Assembly: GCA_010093705.1 (NCBI GenBank)
Contig: MU006101.1
Location: forward strand, 282,334 to 346,333
DNA length: 64,000 nt
From: Patellaria atrata CBS 101060
Taxonomy: Eukaryota; Ascomycota; Dothideomycetes; Patellariales; Patellariaceae
Reading direction: 5' to 3'
Below the pieces are notes generated by a model that saw only the letters and a list, made by a program, of their open reading frames with translations, did no database searches and had not been told where the DNA came from. This document shows, piece by piece, positions 43,403-55,783 of the stretch; within the stretch, counting starts at the first letter, position 1, and every line of letters starts with the position of its first letter. Made by a program: the position numbers and the translations under genes.

Positions 43403-45367
43403 TCATCCGCTCAATTCCTGCCTCTCATTCCTAGTTACGGGTTCCTTCTCGTTACCAGCGGCAAGCTCTGCACCGCGGGGGCTATCTCCACCTTTTCCCA
43501 TATGATTTAATCCGACCTCGCGATTTATTCGGTCCATCAGCTCTTGATCAGCTTGTGCTGCACCAACACTTCCGAAGAGCACATCCATTTCTTCGAGCGT
43601 CAATGCCTTTGTTTCAGGGACAATGAGCCAGACGAATAGCGCTCCTCCGAATGTCAGAAGACCGAAGAAGATGTATGTGCCATAGCGCATACTTGTGAGC
43701 ATATCTGGTGTTACTTGGCCGACAATGAAGTTGTTCATCCAGTTGCTGGATGCTCCGAGAGCAATTCCATAAGGACGGTTGGATAGGGGCCAGATCTCAG
43801 AAATGACAATCCAGGCACAAGGACCCCATGAATATCCGAAGTGGATGACGAAAAGCCAAACCATGGCAACAGCACCCCAACCTGCTGCTTGATGTGTTGG
43901 CCATTGGTCCTCATTCTTAGCAAAGATAATGGCGATGATGATATGGCAAGTAGCCATGCCAATGGCGCCGACAATGAGGACAGGCTTTCTTCCAAGACTA
44001 TCGACGTACATGACCGCAGGAATAGTAGCCTAGGTGCAAGTTAACCGGAAGTTCTAACATCTGGTATAGAAACCACTTACGATAAACATCACAATTCCGA
44101 CAACACCGGTTGCCAGAAGCTGGATAGTATTACCGCTTAATCCGAGCCCCTCGAAGATTTGAGGTGCATAGTATCTAAACGAAATTAGCACTCCCGCTGG
44201 AACACATGGCAAAAAGAAAAAGGAAAAGCGAAGGGCTCTTACAAGACAGCGTTGATACCAGTCCATTGCTGGAAGAACATAGTAACTGTTGCAACAATCA
44301 CGCGGCGGAACATGGGCATCGTCTTAAACAATGAGGCGATGGCGACAAATTGCAGTTTGAACACGTTCAAGGGAGTCTGTTCCTTCAAGTGTGGGAACTT
44401 TTCTTCAAGAGTTCGCCTCTCGAAGTACGCCTGGGCTCTGATTTCCGCGAACTCAATCTCAATGAGCTCATGGTCCTGGTGTAATCCTCTAAGGTTTGCA
44501 AGAATACGGCGGGCTTCTGGTTCGCGGTCCTTGTAGACAAGCCAACGAGGGGAAAATGGCATGAACAGAATTCCACCACCTAGGAGTACGGCCGGAACGA
44601 GCTGCAAGCAGAGGGGAAGAAGCCATGCAGCGTCCTTCTGGCCAAGGCCAGTACCTCCGATGAAATGCTATGTGCAATTGTCAGAGAATTCCAATTCGAG
44701 TCTATGAGCTTGCCTAAGTGGTAACTTACAGTACCGTAGTCGATCCAGAAACTGATCATGATTCCGAGTGTGATAGACAGCTGCTGCAATCCGACTAATG
44801 CACCTCTAACTTCCGGTGGTGCAATTTCGGCATTGTACATTGGTACTATCATAGACAAGGAACCAACACCCATACCAGTGATAAATCTTCCAGCGAGGAT
44901 GGACTGGTATCCAGCTGTGATTGCAGTGGCCTGAATGACAACTCCGATTATAAAAATGGTAACGTTAACAAGAATTGCCCATTTTCTCGAAAGAATCTGT
45001 GCTAAGAAACCACTGTAGAGAGTTCCAAGCCATGCACCCAGTTCGAGAATCGAGGTAAGCCAGCCCTTCTTGGTATCGTTGGTAACATAATCACCCATAT
45101 CTACCCATTATCAGTCATGTTCAGAATGTGTTTTTTGGGTCGGGATAATTCAGTCCACATACGGTTGCCGAACGCGTTCATGGTAAGGACACCACTGAAG
45201 ACTCCCTGATTATAACCATAGAGAAGTCCACCAAGGCAAGCAAAGCAAGCAATACCGAACACCTTGATATTCTTCACTAAGGCCATTGGACCAGAAGCTC
45301 CAGCAAGCGCTTGTCGGCGCGCCAGTGCCGCATGGTCGAATGGTCCACCACCGCCGATGGGAGCCAT
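43403..45367 (-). CDS. MFS sugar transporter
   Basis: Twelve-span plasma-membrane carrier of the sugar porter family, probably proton-coupled uptake of a hexose or related compound. Five exons (45367-45163, 45100-44730, 44667-44243, 44174-44081, 44029-43403) join in frame to 573 aa. Family signatures are [16 protein letters not shown] in span 1, [19 protein letters not shown] after span 4, [17 protein letters not shown] in span 7, [10 protein letters not shown] after span 8 and [12 protein letters not shown] after span 12. The cytosolic tail is Glu/Arg-rich. The exact sugar cannot be read from this; quinate-type carriers are close relatives. All exons appear intact. Confidence 0.93.
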
Positions 45368-47504
45368 GATGATTATCTATATGGTCGCTGGAACCCTAAA
45401 GTCTGAAGTTTGGATAGTTGATGCAGATGGAAGGTCCCAACGCTGGAGAAACGGTTCAGTCGCGAAGAGCTCTCGGTTCTTCGAAATCCTTCCCTGCAAC
45501 GACAGGGAGAGAAGTGGGAGAGCTCCAATATATGGCATAGCTACTCGCTGATCAATAGTCATTTCGGGTGCACGGCGTTTGGAAGATACAGGACCTCCTC
45601 TCTATCCAATGCTGCGTTCTGCAAGGACCAGATCGAAGCTCCTAACCAATTGCAATTCTAGCTTGGATAAATCAACGGTTAAATGGTCCCGCGCCGATCT
45701 GGGGTGCTCAAGCTTCCCCTTGTTCGGTGAATAAGCTCCACCTTCTGTCACCACCGACGCCTTGAACTTCTTGAACAGCGGGAGAACTTTCTTTGGCGTT
45801 TGCTTAGTTTCGTGGCTAACAGTAAACTACAAATTATTATTCGTTCTACCCTCTACTGTCTGGGAGCGGGATAGAACGTCTACATGTCAGAACGATGTAA
45901 TGGAGGAGTTGGGAATAAGAACATCAACAACTACCGAAGAGCCTGTAAGAGCGCCACACTTCGAATTTGATGTCAAATTTTTCCAACTGACGGTAGATTA
46001 CAAATGCCGGGATAGTTGAGCTTAGGTACAGGTATTTCCCCAACAGGCTCATCAACTTTGCCCGAATGCCTGGTGTAGAGATATATGTAGGGTCGAGACC
46101 AAGAACCAGAAACAGCCTACAGTTATGTGGGACCCCTCGTTGGATCGGTCTTCTGGAAGGGTGAGATTCACGAGATGTAAGGGCTGCAAAGGCGACAATG
46201 TCGAATCAGAAGACATCTGTCAGATGAGTTTATACTACATCCACGCCGAATCTAACCCAGCCTATGATCATTTCTGCCTGAATTGTTGCGCTACCTTACT
46301 CGTTAATGTTACTGTGTTGCTTGAGTGCTGATAGAATATGGGCCACGCTTCATCAGCTTGTTGGCATTATTATTAGAATTATGTCTCTATTACAGTAAAA
46401 CTTCCTTCACTGCTAGTAAGGCAGTGGGAGGCCTATGTAAAGAAACTCTTTGGATCATGGATCTGACACCATCACTTACATCTGCAGATAAAACATAATA
46501 ATGGGGGATTGTATTCATCTTTTGCTTGGACAAATTTCCCAAAACCATCCCCTTATAGCAATAGTATAATCGACAGCTCCCTGAAAAGGGATTTATGTGT
46601 ATAGGAAGTTGCGCAATAGCTTAAAGGCTGCATGCGCAGTATTGTAGGTAATGCAATACAATGGGATTAAAAAAAAAAATCAAAAAATCGACAGCTCTAA
46701 GTAGGCGAAATGTACACCTACTAACCAACTGCGAACCCAACTTACTTTTGTAGATAAACTGTTATCAACCATAGAAAATCTCCAATCTTCAAATATATGT
46801 GGAGTCAAAGCAGCGCCTTAAAACTTATCAATCTCCAGCAAAATCTGGTTGTCCGGGATAACTGCTTTTTATGTTTTTTATGTTTGCGCACGCCCCGTGC
46901 TTTAGAAGTCTCATTGTCTATGAGGTTGCATTTTTCATCTCTCTACTCTCCTGTCATCTCTCCTCTTATTAGGAGGTTCCCGGATTATAAAAGGAATGTC
47001 GTCGCATCCGCTCAGAATTTCTTCGCTGCGCTACGTGTACAGTACAGTACATTCACCGCGACTTTTTACACCCAGCTCTCTAGGAAAGGATGTAACACCT
47101 TTCTCAAGGCTGGTCTTCGACCTTACCTTTGATAACTCTCTTCGCCATTATCACTTTAACTGGCATATACCGCGAGTTCCAGGTATGCGTTTATCAGGCA
47201 ACCATTTAATTCTAGCAATCGTAGGATCTAAATATTCTGTCAACTTTTCAGGCATCACAGTTTCATGAAAGGACTGTGACAGAATAGTCTCACGCTCTGC
47301 CGTGTATTGAAGGTTTGGGGGGCGGAATCTCTCATATTTCTCCATTCGCTAAACCCCCTTGAAGAAGGCTTCGAGCGCCAAATCTCTTGGTAGCAACAAA
47401 GACAAAAGACCCAGAGGATGACCGGGGTAACGCTCAGCTGAAATGTTTCGCATGGGTTAATGAAAGAATTTATACTATACTCTCTTCTTTATCTCTATTT
47501 ACAA
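45368..47504. other. Long non-coding stretch
   Basis: 2.1 kb between the transporter start and the next candidate gene. Short ORFs (45762-46019, 46125-46331, 46797-47132) are not recognisable. AT-rich in the middle, with an A run near 46670. It may hold decayed sequence but nothing can be named. Confidence 0.4.
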
Positions 47505-47810
47505 ATGCTTCTTCTAACTTCACCTTCACTCACTCATGCATCTCCTTTCCTCCCTCTGCTTGTTTTAGTCAAAGCTAGAGCAATTGTTCAAATTGAAGTC
47601 AGTCGAAGCCTCAATTCTGTTCTTGCAAATATACGTCACTCGTTCAATGAATATACCAATGAGAATGTGTATTACACGTATGGTTCATGCTGCGCCAAGC
47701 GGAAAGATGACTCTCAACAACTCATAGCTTCAACCAACGGAGAGACTCACGATAGACTCGTCTGGAAGATCGCCAATCACCTGGAGAGCTCAGGGTGCGT
47801 CTCTGCATAA
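47505..47810 (+). CDS. Putative small secreted protein, 101 aa
   Basis: The Met chosen gives a hydrophobic start (MLLLTSPSLTHASPFLPLLV); the frame extends 15 codons further to another Met. The body has VQIEVSRSLNSVLANI, then YYTYGSCCAKRKDD, and ends SSGCVSA, with three Cys. The pattern of a Ser/Thr-rich helix, YTYGSCCA and a C-terminal Cys resembles small secreted proteins of other fungi. A TTTTAG within the frame at about 47570 could instead be a splice acceptor, in which case the first part would be intron. It lies just before the decayed amine oxidase. Modest confidence. Confidence 0.4.
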   Translation: MLLLTSPSLTHASPFLPLLVLVKARAIVQIEVSRSLNSVLANIRHSFNEYTNENVYYTYGSCCAKRKDDSQQLIASTNGETHDRLVWKIANHLESSGCVSA

Positions 47811-47820
47811 CATGATGATA

Positions 47821-50186
47821 ACCAATTACTTGGTCGAAGCGGCCCCAAAGAGTTATCGCGTCCGGATCTTCGAAACCCTGAGCTCCGAAAGAAGAGGAAA
47901 AGGTCCATTAAGAGGTCGACTCCGTACACAGTTGTAATGAGCAAGAGAGCGACATTGACACAGCTGGTCCCTGGTTCGATGGAGTGACTCTTCTCGAAGA
48001 CAATATGACCGCGGTGGATACAGCTGCGGCTAAAGCTAAAGATATTGCTATTATTGGAGCAGGTATGGCGGGCTTGATGATCTGGACGTGCTTATCAAGC
48101 TTAGGTATGAACATCATTCGCATCGTTGAAGCAAGCCAACGCTTGGGGGGTCGTGTTCATACTGCTTACTTTGGCGATCCATCAGAACGGCAATATCAAG
48201 ATAAGTTATTGAGTTCTTTTTTCTTTCTTTTTTCTTTCTCTACCGTGGCATTCCTCAGCTGTTGTACGCTCAACCTTTGAAAGCAGCCGAGTCTACTGTA
48301 TAGTCAACCTGAGAAGGTACGAAGAACTTCTAACCGTACCAATCAATAAACTTTAAAAATGTCGGATATTTACCCGTATTCTTGGCTCGAATGCTCGAGA
48401 TATCTTTCAATAAAATTATAGACGCTGAGGAATGCCGACTATGGCAGGAAAAGAGATATAACCTAAGAGTATGCTAACAATTACCACAAATGGGTCCAAT
48501 GCGCTTCCCACATATCATCCGATATGCAGGCACGAATGAAAGCCTTGAAATCCAAGACCAGAAACTTACGTTCGATTTCGTCAAGGAGGTCAATCGGCTC
48601 AATTCGAACGATCCAAATGTGACTGTTAATCTGATTCCGTGGATCCAAAACAGCCCGAATGGACTCACCCACCGCTCTATTTGTCGTACTCAAGACGGGA
48701 CAATACCCACCATTTCAGAAATCGTTGCGAATGCATCTCTGGGGCCTCCGCTCATGATACCTGATGCTGAAACGACCGAGTTACTGACAAAGTTGACAAC
48801 TGAGCTCTTTAACCCAGCTTTCATTAGTGAACTTTTCAACAACATGTTCCAAGCACATAATGAATGGTTAACCTCTGGTCTTGGTGGACAAGGAGAGAAC
48901 TGGTCTGAATTTGGACATATGCACAACTATCTTGGATACTCGCTCAATGCCATCGACCAAGCACTGGAACAGCTGTATGGAGGACCGGCAGGGTCATTCC
49001 GGGAGCTCCTAACGGAACTCAACTACTTTTCCGCGACAGATTGGAAGACAATTGACGGGGGTCTTTCTAGGCTACCCGAAGCGTTTCATCCATTGGTTGA
49101 CAATATCACGACTTAAAACCGTAAAACTAGTCAGATCCGATACGAAGATGGCAAAGTACATCTGGGTTGGAAGGATAACTTCCTAGATCCGGGATATTAG
49201 ACTGAGACTTTCGACTATGCGATTTCCACGGTGCTGTTCCCAATTCTGCGTTCCTGGCGTCTTCCAGCTGTCACGGGGTAGACCCGATAGGTATATGCCT
49301 TGGATGATCCAGCGGCTTAGTCATACTATACTTCAGTAGAACAGCATATGCTGTCTCAACACTTTCTTTCCTTAAGTCTAAGCTTCATGTACATATAGGA
49401 ATATACCTTTCCGCTTTCATCTGAGGTTGAGCCATGACACCAGCTTTCAATCCGACAATTCAAAGTGCTATAGCTACATATCCATACGCAACGGCATGCA
49501 AAGTGGTCCTCCAATTCCGGACGAGATTCTGGGAGCATTTGAAGAATCCGATCTACGGTAGTTGTTCGACTACCACGGATATCCCAGGGATTGGTACTGT
49601 CTGCTGTATGTCTCGACTCACTTAATCACATATGTTCCGTTCCATGCTATTCTTACCGCTTCTATAAAGCTCAACTAACTTAACTAGACCCATCTTATGA
49701 CATCAACTCCACTGGCCCTGGTGTCATGCTCGCTCAATATACTACCCCTAATATGGGCGACACCTTCGTTTTCTGATCTGAAAAGCAACACGTCGAGTAC
49801 GTCCTCTCCGCCATTTTCGAGATTCACGGAGACATTGCTCCCGTGCAGTATACTGGTCAGTACAACAGGCGCCGCTGGGCGCTCGATGAGTACGAAACCG
49901 TGGGATGGGCGATGGCGCCGGTTGGAGCGCGTTCGAATCGGTTAAAAGCGTTCTTTGAAACGGAGAAGAATGTAATATTTGCGGGTGAAGGGGCTAGTTA
50001 CACGAGAGCGTGGAGTAAGTACTTTGAGCGGCATATATAAGGTGAGACTTCCAATGCTGACTGGATTGTAGTTGCGAACGCTTTGGAGAGTGGAGTTAGG
50101 GCTAGTGTGCAGCTTTTACTTGGTGAGTCCCCTATAAATCAGATATCATTACAGAGAAGTGGATGGCTAGGTGGATCAGTATCTAA
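47821..50186 (+). pseudogene. Decayed flavin amine oxidase (L-amino-acid-oxidase type)
   Basis: Clear remains of an FAD-dependent amine oxidase. The dinucleotide-binding motif reads AIIGAGMAGL, and ASQRLGGRVHT follows; then MGPMRFP, NYLGYSLNAIDQALEQL, TDWKTIDGGLSRLPEAF, YGSCST..DIPGIGTVC and VIFAGEGASYTRAW. It is broken by a frame change near 47915, TAA at 49114, TAG at 49198, several stops between 49279 and 49440 and TGA near 49776. About 280 bp of extra sequence lie at 48200-48487. The last introns are still spliceable (T/ACPSYD at 49605/49687; W-I-ANALESG near 50018/50071), and the natural stop is at 50184. At least one stop (GY-TAG-TET) could come from CAG by a C-to-T change, as in RIP. 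Confidence 0.8.
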
Positions 50187-50677
50187 CAGACGAATGTATA
50201 GCCCTATAATATTAAAGAATGCTTTGGGTTAGCGGCTTATCGCGCTCTAATTCGCTAGAGGACTGTTCATTATAGAAGAATTATAAAGCTGACAGGTTTA
50301 GCAAGTGTTGTCCTAAGACTTTAGCGTATCGCACTCCACGTTAACTACGTAAGCAAACTTTCGCCAAACTTAATATCCGATCGGACGCTAGGGAATTCCC
50401 TGCCGGAATATATGAAATACTTAAAACACCATCTATATGCAAAATTGATAATGCATTTCTTGGGATCACAAGCAACAAATTCGACGAACGTCTCTGATTT
50501 AAATCCCGAATAAGACTTGGAGCATTGACCTTCCACAAATGAAGCAGGCCCATTCTTTACAAACTACTTTCCCAAGGTCCAGTTTATCACGATCATGGAC
50601 TCACTTAAGAATATGTGATCTTCCACTGGTTTCAAGTCTGTGGTTGAGGATTTGTTAGACGCTGCCCTTCGTTCAAG
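50187..50677. other. Intergenic
   Basis: Promoter region of the AA9 gene. No ORF of note. Confidence 0.5.
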
Positions 50678-52042
50678 ATGAAGCTTTTTGCATCTTCAAG
50701 CATTGCCCTCGCAGCGCTGCTCCAGAGCAGCCAAGTGGCCGCCCATACATTCATTTGGGTATGATAATCTGTCTTATCTTCTCTTATTGTGGTTGGCTCT
50801 ATCCAGCCACTGTACGCTTTGTACAGACAGAAAAACGTCTTCTCCAGTTCGACTGTCCATGAGATCTTCGGGACATGCACAGCTCGAAGGAAGCCTAAAG
50901 CCGTAGCACCAACTAAGAATGCAATGAAACAAAGAGAAAGCACAAATCTAACAAACATACTAACTCCTCCCAGGGCGTCTTCCTCAACGGCGTCGACCAA
51001 GGCAGTTTCCGCGGCATCCGAACGCCCGCCTTCAACGGTGCTCCCCCCTCGGGCTACAACAACTCGCCCGTCAAAAACCTCACCTCGATCGACATGCGCT
51101 GCAACGTGCTCGGGGACTTCCAGAACTCGCACACGATCAAGGTTGTCCCGGGCGACACGCTCACCTTCGACTGGCACCACGACTACCGCACCCCGGCCGA
51201 CGACGTCATCGACACCTCGCATCACGGCCCCGCCATGATTTACCTGAGCCCCGACCCGCCGACCGAGAATAGCTTCGTCAAGATCTGGGAGAAGGGGCTG
51301 TGGGATGCGGGGGAGATGCTGAAGCCCGGGAAGTGGGCTACGACGGCGGATATTAAGGCGAATGGGGGGTTGATGCATATGCGAGTGCCTGAGGGTTTGA
51401 AAGCGGGATTGTAAGTCCATTTACCTTCTCAACCTCTTTCTAGCACGCATCGGGGTTTTAAGGGTGTACTTTACGTGTTGACGAACGAGACAGTTACCTC
51501 GTCCGCGCCGAACTGGTCGGCCTGCACGAGTCCGACGCCCGCTTCGACCAGAACCCCATCCGCGGCGCCCAGTTCTACCCCAACTGCGTGCAGATCGAAG
51601 TCACAGGGGACGGGACCGTCGAGCTCCCCGAGGGCGTCGGGTTTCCCGGCGCATATAAATACAGCGATCCGGGCGTTCATTATGATGTAAGCACTCTCTC
51701 ACTCTTTTCCCTTCTCCCTTCCCCCCACAAAATAAATCACCCACACTAACACCCCCCTAGATCTACTGCTCAACCAAAACCAAAATAACCGCCCCGTGTA
51801 CCCTGACCTACGAGATTCCCGGTCCGACGGTATGGTCAGGCGCTTATCCCGACACGACGGCCGTGGAGGTGGGACCGGTGTCGGGCGCGACGGCGAAGCA
51901 GCCGTGGTCGAGTTGGATCATCAAGAGCGTTGTTACGAGCGCGACCTATAGCGGCACGAAGGCGTTTGCCACCGCGACGAGTGTGTATACGGCGAGTTGG
52001 AGTAGTGTGTATCAGACGCCTACGCCTGCGCCGATGAGTTAG
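50678..52042 (+). CDS. AA9 lytic polysaccharide monooxygenase
   Basis: Copper enzyme that oxidatively cleaves cellulose or related glucans outside the cell. Exons 50678-50758, 50974-51410, 51494-51686 and 51761-52042 join to 330 aa. Signal peptide MKLFASSSIALAALLQSSQVAA leaves His at position 1 of the mature protein (HTFIWGVFLNG), the first copper ligand. The second His lies in DTSHHGPAM and the axial Tyr in QFYPNCVQIEV. Motifs YLVRAELVGLHESD and WSGAYPDTTAVE are also typical. The C-terminal ~60 residues are Ser/Thr/Tyr-rich without a cellulose-binding module. Intron 1 is long (215 bp) for this window. Confidence 0.95.
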
Positions 52043-52498
52043 GGGTAGAGGGGGGGTATGACAGGGATTTGTGGATCATGGACGTGGTGGATGATGGATG
52101 GATAGATGGCTGTATATGATTAACAATGTTGTGGATGTTGAATGCTACCGAAATGAATAAGGGTACAGTTGGTTACTTGCCATTTTGTGACAATTCGTGC
52201 CGATTGTACAATTATCTTCCGAATCGATTTTAGCTTGAGTTGTACTGTACAAACCTGTGCGGTCTCAAGGAACGAATTTAGTAGGACGCCATTGCGCGTA
52301 CGGTGAAATGGACAGTGACCTGAGGCCATCAAACAAAAGACTGAAAGCAACAATTCATATCAATTCCCAAAGCACCATAGACTCAGTATACACAATAAGA
52401 ACAACCGAACGCCGCCGTCCCAATTCCGAATTCCAGCCGATCTCATCCCAACCGCGCCACTGCACCAACTCTTAAAGTCCCGAGTTTGGTTAACCAAT
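52043..52498. other. Convergent intergenic region
   Basis: 3' ends of the AA9 and But2 genes; nothing else seen. Confidence 0.5.
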
Positions 52499-53688
52499 CT
52501 AGCAAACAGTGATGTACGCACCAATTCTAAAAACCAGTTAGCAAATGGAACCTATACCGAGGAGGACAGTACTCACGGAGCAGGGTTATAGTCTTGGAAC
52601 CAACTCAAGCTAGTATTGTCGCAGCCCTTCATCTCAACGCCGATGCTCTTACCAGCCGGGCAGGGGAACGTAGCGATGAGCTTCGAAGTGCCAGGGGTGA
52701 ACGTGAAGACACCGAAGTCCTTGTTGATGGATGGAGCCGAGTTCCACGTGACGTCCTCCTCAACGGCGTCGCAGGCCGCAAAGCGGATGTTGCCGGGACC
52801 GGACATCGCGTAGTCCGATGTGGTGAGGTACTTCTTCTCGGGGAGAAGAAAGACCAGACTGCATGTCTTGCCCGAGTATTCCTTTTTGACGTCAAAGTTC
52901 ATGATGGTGTTGAAGGTGCCGCCGATGGTGCCGAAGTAGGATGTGCCGTAAGACTTGTCGGGTGCTGAGGAGTCAACTGGGACTATGAGATGAGGGAACT
53001 GTAGTTGTTAGGGATTGGATGTTTGGAGGGGAGAGGCATATATACCTCCCAGAGTCCAGTAAGCTTTGTGTGATCGCATGTATCCGCGGGTGCGGGAGCT
53101 GGTACATCTGAGCCACAGGACTTGTGACAGCCATCCGCCTCCAGCGTTAAAGGTACGCATCCACCTTGGCCAGCAGGAGCAGTAGTGAAAATGTTGAAAC
53201 CACCGTGATCACCGGTAGGGCATGCAACGAACTTGGGGTTATTCTTGTAGGTGAGTTGGCCCTTGCAGTCGACATTGAAGAAGGGTGTTGGAGCCGCGCC
53301 CTGGTCACACTGCCATTGGGATGTCGGGGGTGTCAGAATGCAGCCACGGCCGTCCTGATCGGTCACGCCTGTATTGAAAGGCAAGTTAGAAGTGGTCGGT
53401 AAAGTTATGTGCAGAGAATAGATAACTCACCACCATACTTGTCAATGGAGTATGTAGATGCAGCAAGCCCTTGACCGATACGGTTTTGACCATCTGAGAG
53501 TTGTCCAATGATACCACCAGGACCACCCTTTCCAGTAAGCTTGAAGCGGCTATCCTGCATTTAGTACAGCAGTAATAAAGCGTAATGATTGGCGGTGGGA
53601 TGATTGGAACTTACCAAGATGTAGGGGCGGGTTTGGCAAATGCACCGGTAGCAAGACTAAGGGCAACAGCTAAGGCAGCAGTCCGCAT
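52499..53688 (-). CDS. Secreted But2-domain / PIR-like cell wall protein
   Basis: Five exons (53688-53615, 53549-53431, 53368-53046, 52998-52577, 52526-52499) join in frame to 321 aa. A signal peptide (MRTAALAVALSLATGAFA) is followed by a PIR-like segment (CRFKLTGKGG, IGQLSDGQNRIGQ), then GRGCILTPPTSQWQCD, a CPTGD block and a Pro/Ala linker. The But2 C-terminal domain follows (FPHLIVPVDSSAPDKSYG, GTIGGTFNTIMNFDV, CSLVFLLPEKK) and ends YITVC. The name comes from a fission-yeast Uba3-binding protein, but in filamentous fungi this domain is common in secreted, probably wall-bound proteins. A stop right after exon 4 is avoided by the final small intron, whose branch point (GCTAAC) and TTTTTAG are convincing. 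Confidence 0.85.
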
Positions 53689-54633
53689 TCTGTATAGGAT
53701 TGATGAGGCGACAGATGCGTACGAGGTTGTATATGAATTTGTTTGCGAGAAGAGGACAAGCAAGCGTTGACTTCAATTGTATGGGATAACGATGCTTGAG
53801 AATGAATACACTGTTGTAGAAAGTATACAAAAGTGATATGAAGAAAAGAAGAAATGGAACAAGAGGACGAGAAGAGCAGCTTATAAGAGAAACGGTAAAC
53901 TGGGCCTTCCGTAACGAACGTTCCCAAGATCCTTCATAGCGCTTTCCAAGTACATGCAGAGAAGGAAGTGAGGACCATATTACAGCAAGAACGTTTGATA
54001 CAGCAGGTAAGAGCAGGTAATACAATGCAGGAGACTTGAACCACTACTAATATTAAGGAAAGTAAGGTTTACAACGGAGGTCATAGAGCCCTGACTGACT
54101 GTACCTTTTACACAAAGTTGACTTTCGATTGATTGTATAGATCGTGAGAACAACATTATCGGTCGAATATGATACTGTTCCACTACAAGTACAGCAAGTG
54201 CACGGTAATTCAAAAGTGAAAAACCCAGAACTGGAAATGATACGCAAAGGAGGTGCAAGTAGACTAACGTATAAAGCGAGCACTTACTGTCCTTCTATCA
54301 TATGTAGTGAAGTCCTTGCATCCAGCTGAAACATGACGAAAGGTTCCTACTCTGTTGTTCAAAAGACATCATATACCGCAGAATTTTGCCTTACCTTAGA
54401 AGACACCCCTATTATATTGATAATCATGGAAGGTACCAATGTAATTAATGATTGCCCGGTAAGAGAAGACATCAGAATTGGTGAAAGAAGTAATAGTTAA
54501 AGAAGTATGTATTGACTAAGGACTCCATATGGAGAAGTCACCATCCTAGCTCACTCGATACTGAATAATGGCGAAAGAATTGTTGTTGTTACACGTATAT
54601 CTAATCTCTAGTATGAGACGCATTGATTCACAC
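53689..54633. other. Intergenic
   Basis: Upstream of the But2 gene and downstream of the mS26-like gene, both minus strand. A TATAAG on the minus strand near 53880 could serve the But2 gene. Otherwise nothing seen. Confidence 0.5.
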
Positions 54634-55557
54634 TCAGATCTTCCCTCCCGTGAGCTCCTCAGCAATCTTTTTAAGTCGTTGTCTTGCCGGATCACTGAAG
54701 CCAGCACCAGAAAACATAGCCGTAGCATTGCGGGCATTCTCTTGATTAAGAAGGTCCTGAACAGAAGGTGGCTTGGTACCACTTTTAACGTCCCAAACAC
54801 TTGTGACGGCCTCTCCTTCGAACATCGCGGGCTTCTCTGGGGTTCCGAATACTCTCTCCACAGCCTCATCGAGCTGTGCTTCTGTTGTGATGAAATTACG
54901 AGCTTGCATGTATAATGTGTGCAGTGCATCTTTCTGCTCGTCAGTTTTTCTTTTTTCCAACCGCCGCACTCCAGCCTGTTTCCTCTTCAAGTTTTCTACC
55001 CTCAGCACCGATAGCTTTCCATTCATCAACATCTTTAGTGGTAGATCAACGCTAGCGCTTGTCAAAATCTCATCGTCACGCTCAGGCCGGGAAACAAGCT
55101 CTTGATTCTTTGCTTGCCGTCTTGTTGTCCGTTCGACCACTCTAAGGTCGGTCTCCTCTTTGCGTTGGTAAAGTTCCTGTAGACCAGAACGTAGATTTTT
55201 CCGTCTCGTTTCTGCTAACCGTTGTTTCCACAATAATCGCTCCGCATTGGGACCCCGAGGGGATTTCGCTTGTGAAGGTTCTTTCGTGGTTTTGCCCAAA
55301 TACTCAGGGGTAACTTTTTGGGAACCAGTCACTGGATTGAATAGCGTTCGCGGAACAGGTAAGATGCCTTTGAGTCGTTGCCGCGTCTCAAAATCCGGTT
55401 GGGGAGCTTTTGGGATATCGATGTATTTAGGATGTTCTGGTCCTACAGCTTGCTGAGGGGATAAAGTTGAGAATGGACGCGACCGCATCGCAAGGGTGCA
55501 GGACCAACATGATGACGATTTCGAAACGATAAGACGTGGTGCCGAGGTAGATTGCAT
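54634..55557 (-). CDS. Mitochondrial small-subunit ribosomal protein mS26-like (Pet123 family)
   Basis: 307 aa from the Met before QSTSAPRLIV; the frame runs 52 codons further upstream but the segment is not conserved-looking. The N-terminus (RLIVSKSSSCWSCTLAMRSR) is a typical mitochondrial presequence, rich in Ser and Arg without acids. The mature part has LFNPVTGSQKVTPEYLG and a long basic helical stretch (LLWKQRLAETRRKNLRSG, then KKRK-like repeats), with PERDDEILTSASVDLPLKML, as expected for mS26/Pet123. It is needed for mitochondrial translation. It diverges from NOG2 with a short shared promoter. Identity is inferred from pattern and order, not from an alignment. Confidence 0.65.
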   Translation of the reverse strand: MQSTSAPRLIVSKSSSCWSCTLAMRSRPFSTLSPQQAVGPEHPKYIDIPKAPQPDFETRQRLKGILPVPRTLFNPVTGSQKVTPEYLGKTTKEPSQAKSPRGPNAERLLWKQRLAETRRKNLRSGLQELYQRKEETDLRVVERTTRRQAKNQELVSRPERDDEILTSASVDLPLKMLMNGKLSVLRVENLKRKQAGVRRLEKRKTDEQKDALHTLYMQARNFITTEAQLDEAVERVFGTPEKPAMFEGEAVTSVWDVKSGTKPPSVQDLLNQENARNATAMFSGAGFSDPARQRLKKIAEELTGGKI

Positions 55558-55783
55558 CCTTTCGGTGCACAATTGAAAAATATGGAATAGATTTGATGGG
55601 ATGCTGAGAAGAAGAGGATAAAATGTCTGTAAGTCGGGTTGCTGGTCGGGGATTAGTGCAAACAATGCAAATATATCTTGGCATGAATTTGTCCGCCAAA
55701 ATTTAATTTGCATGTCTAGAGAAAAGCTCGATATTTCTTAACAACACATCCCCCAGACCATTCCTCCCCGATTTTTCGTCAAC
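55558..55783. promoter_or_regulatory. Bidirectional promoter, mS26-like / nog2
   Basis: 226 bp separate the two start codons, joining a mitochondrial ribosome gene and a cytosolic ribosome-assembly gene. No named factor site is claimed. Confidence 0.6.

Noticed and set aside
49697-50040. Separate small genes in the 3' half of the amine oxidase remains
   Set aside because: The open pieces align as successive parts of one oxidase with shared splice sites; the stop at 50038 lies inside an intron.
50789-51238. 149-codon ORF in the AA9 region
   Set aside because: It runs through intron 1 and out of frame through exon 2; Ser/Thr/Arg-rich shadow of the LPMO frame.
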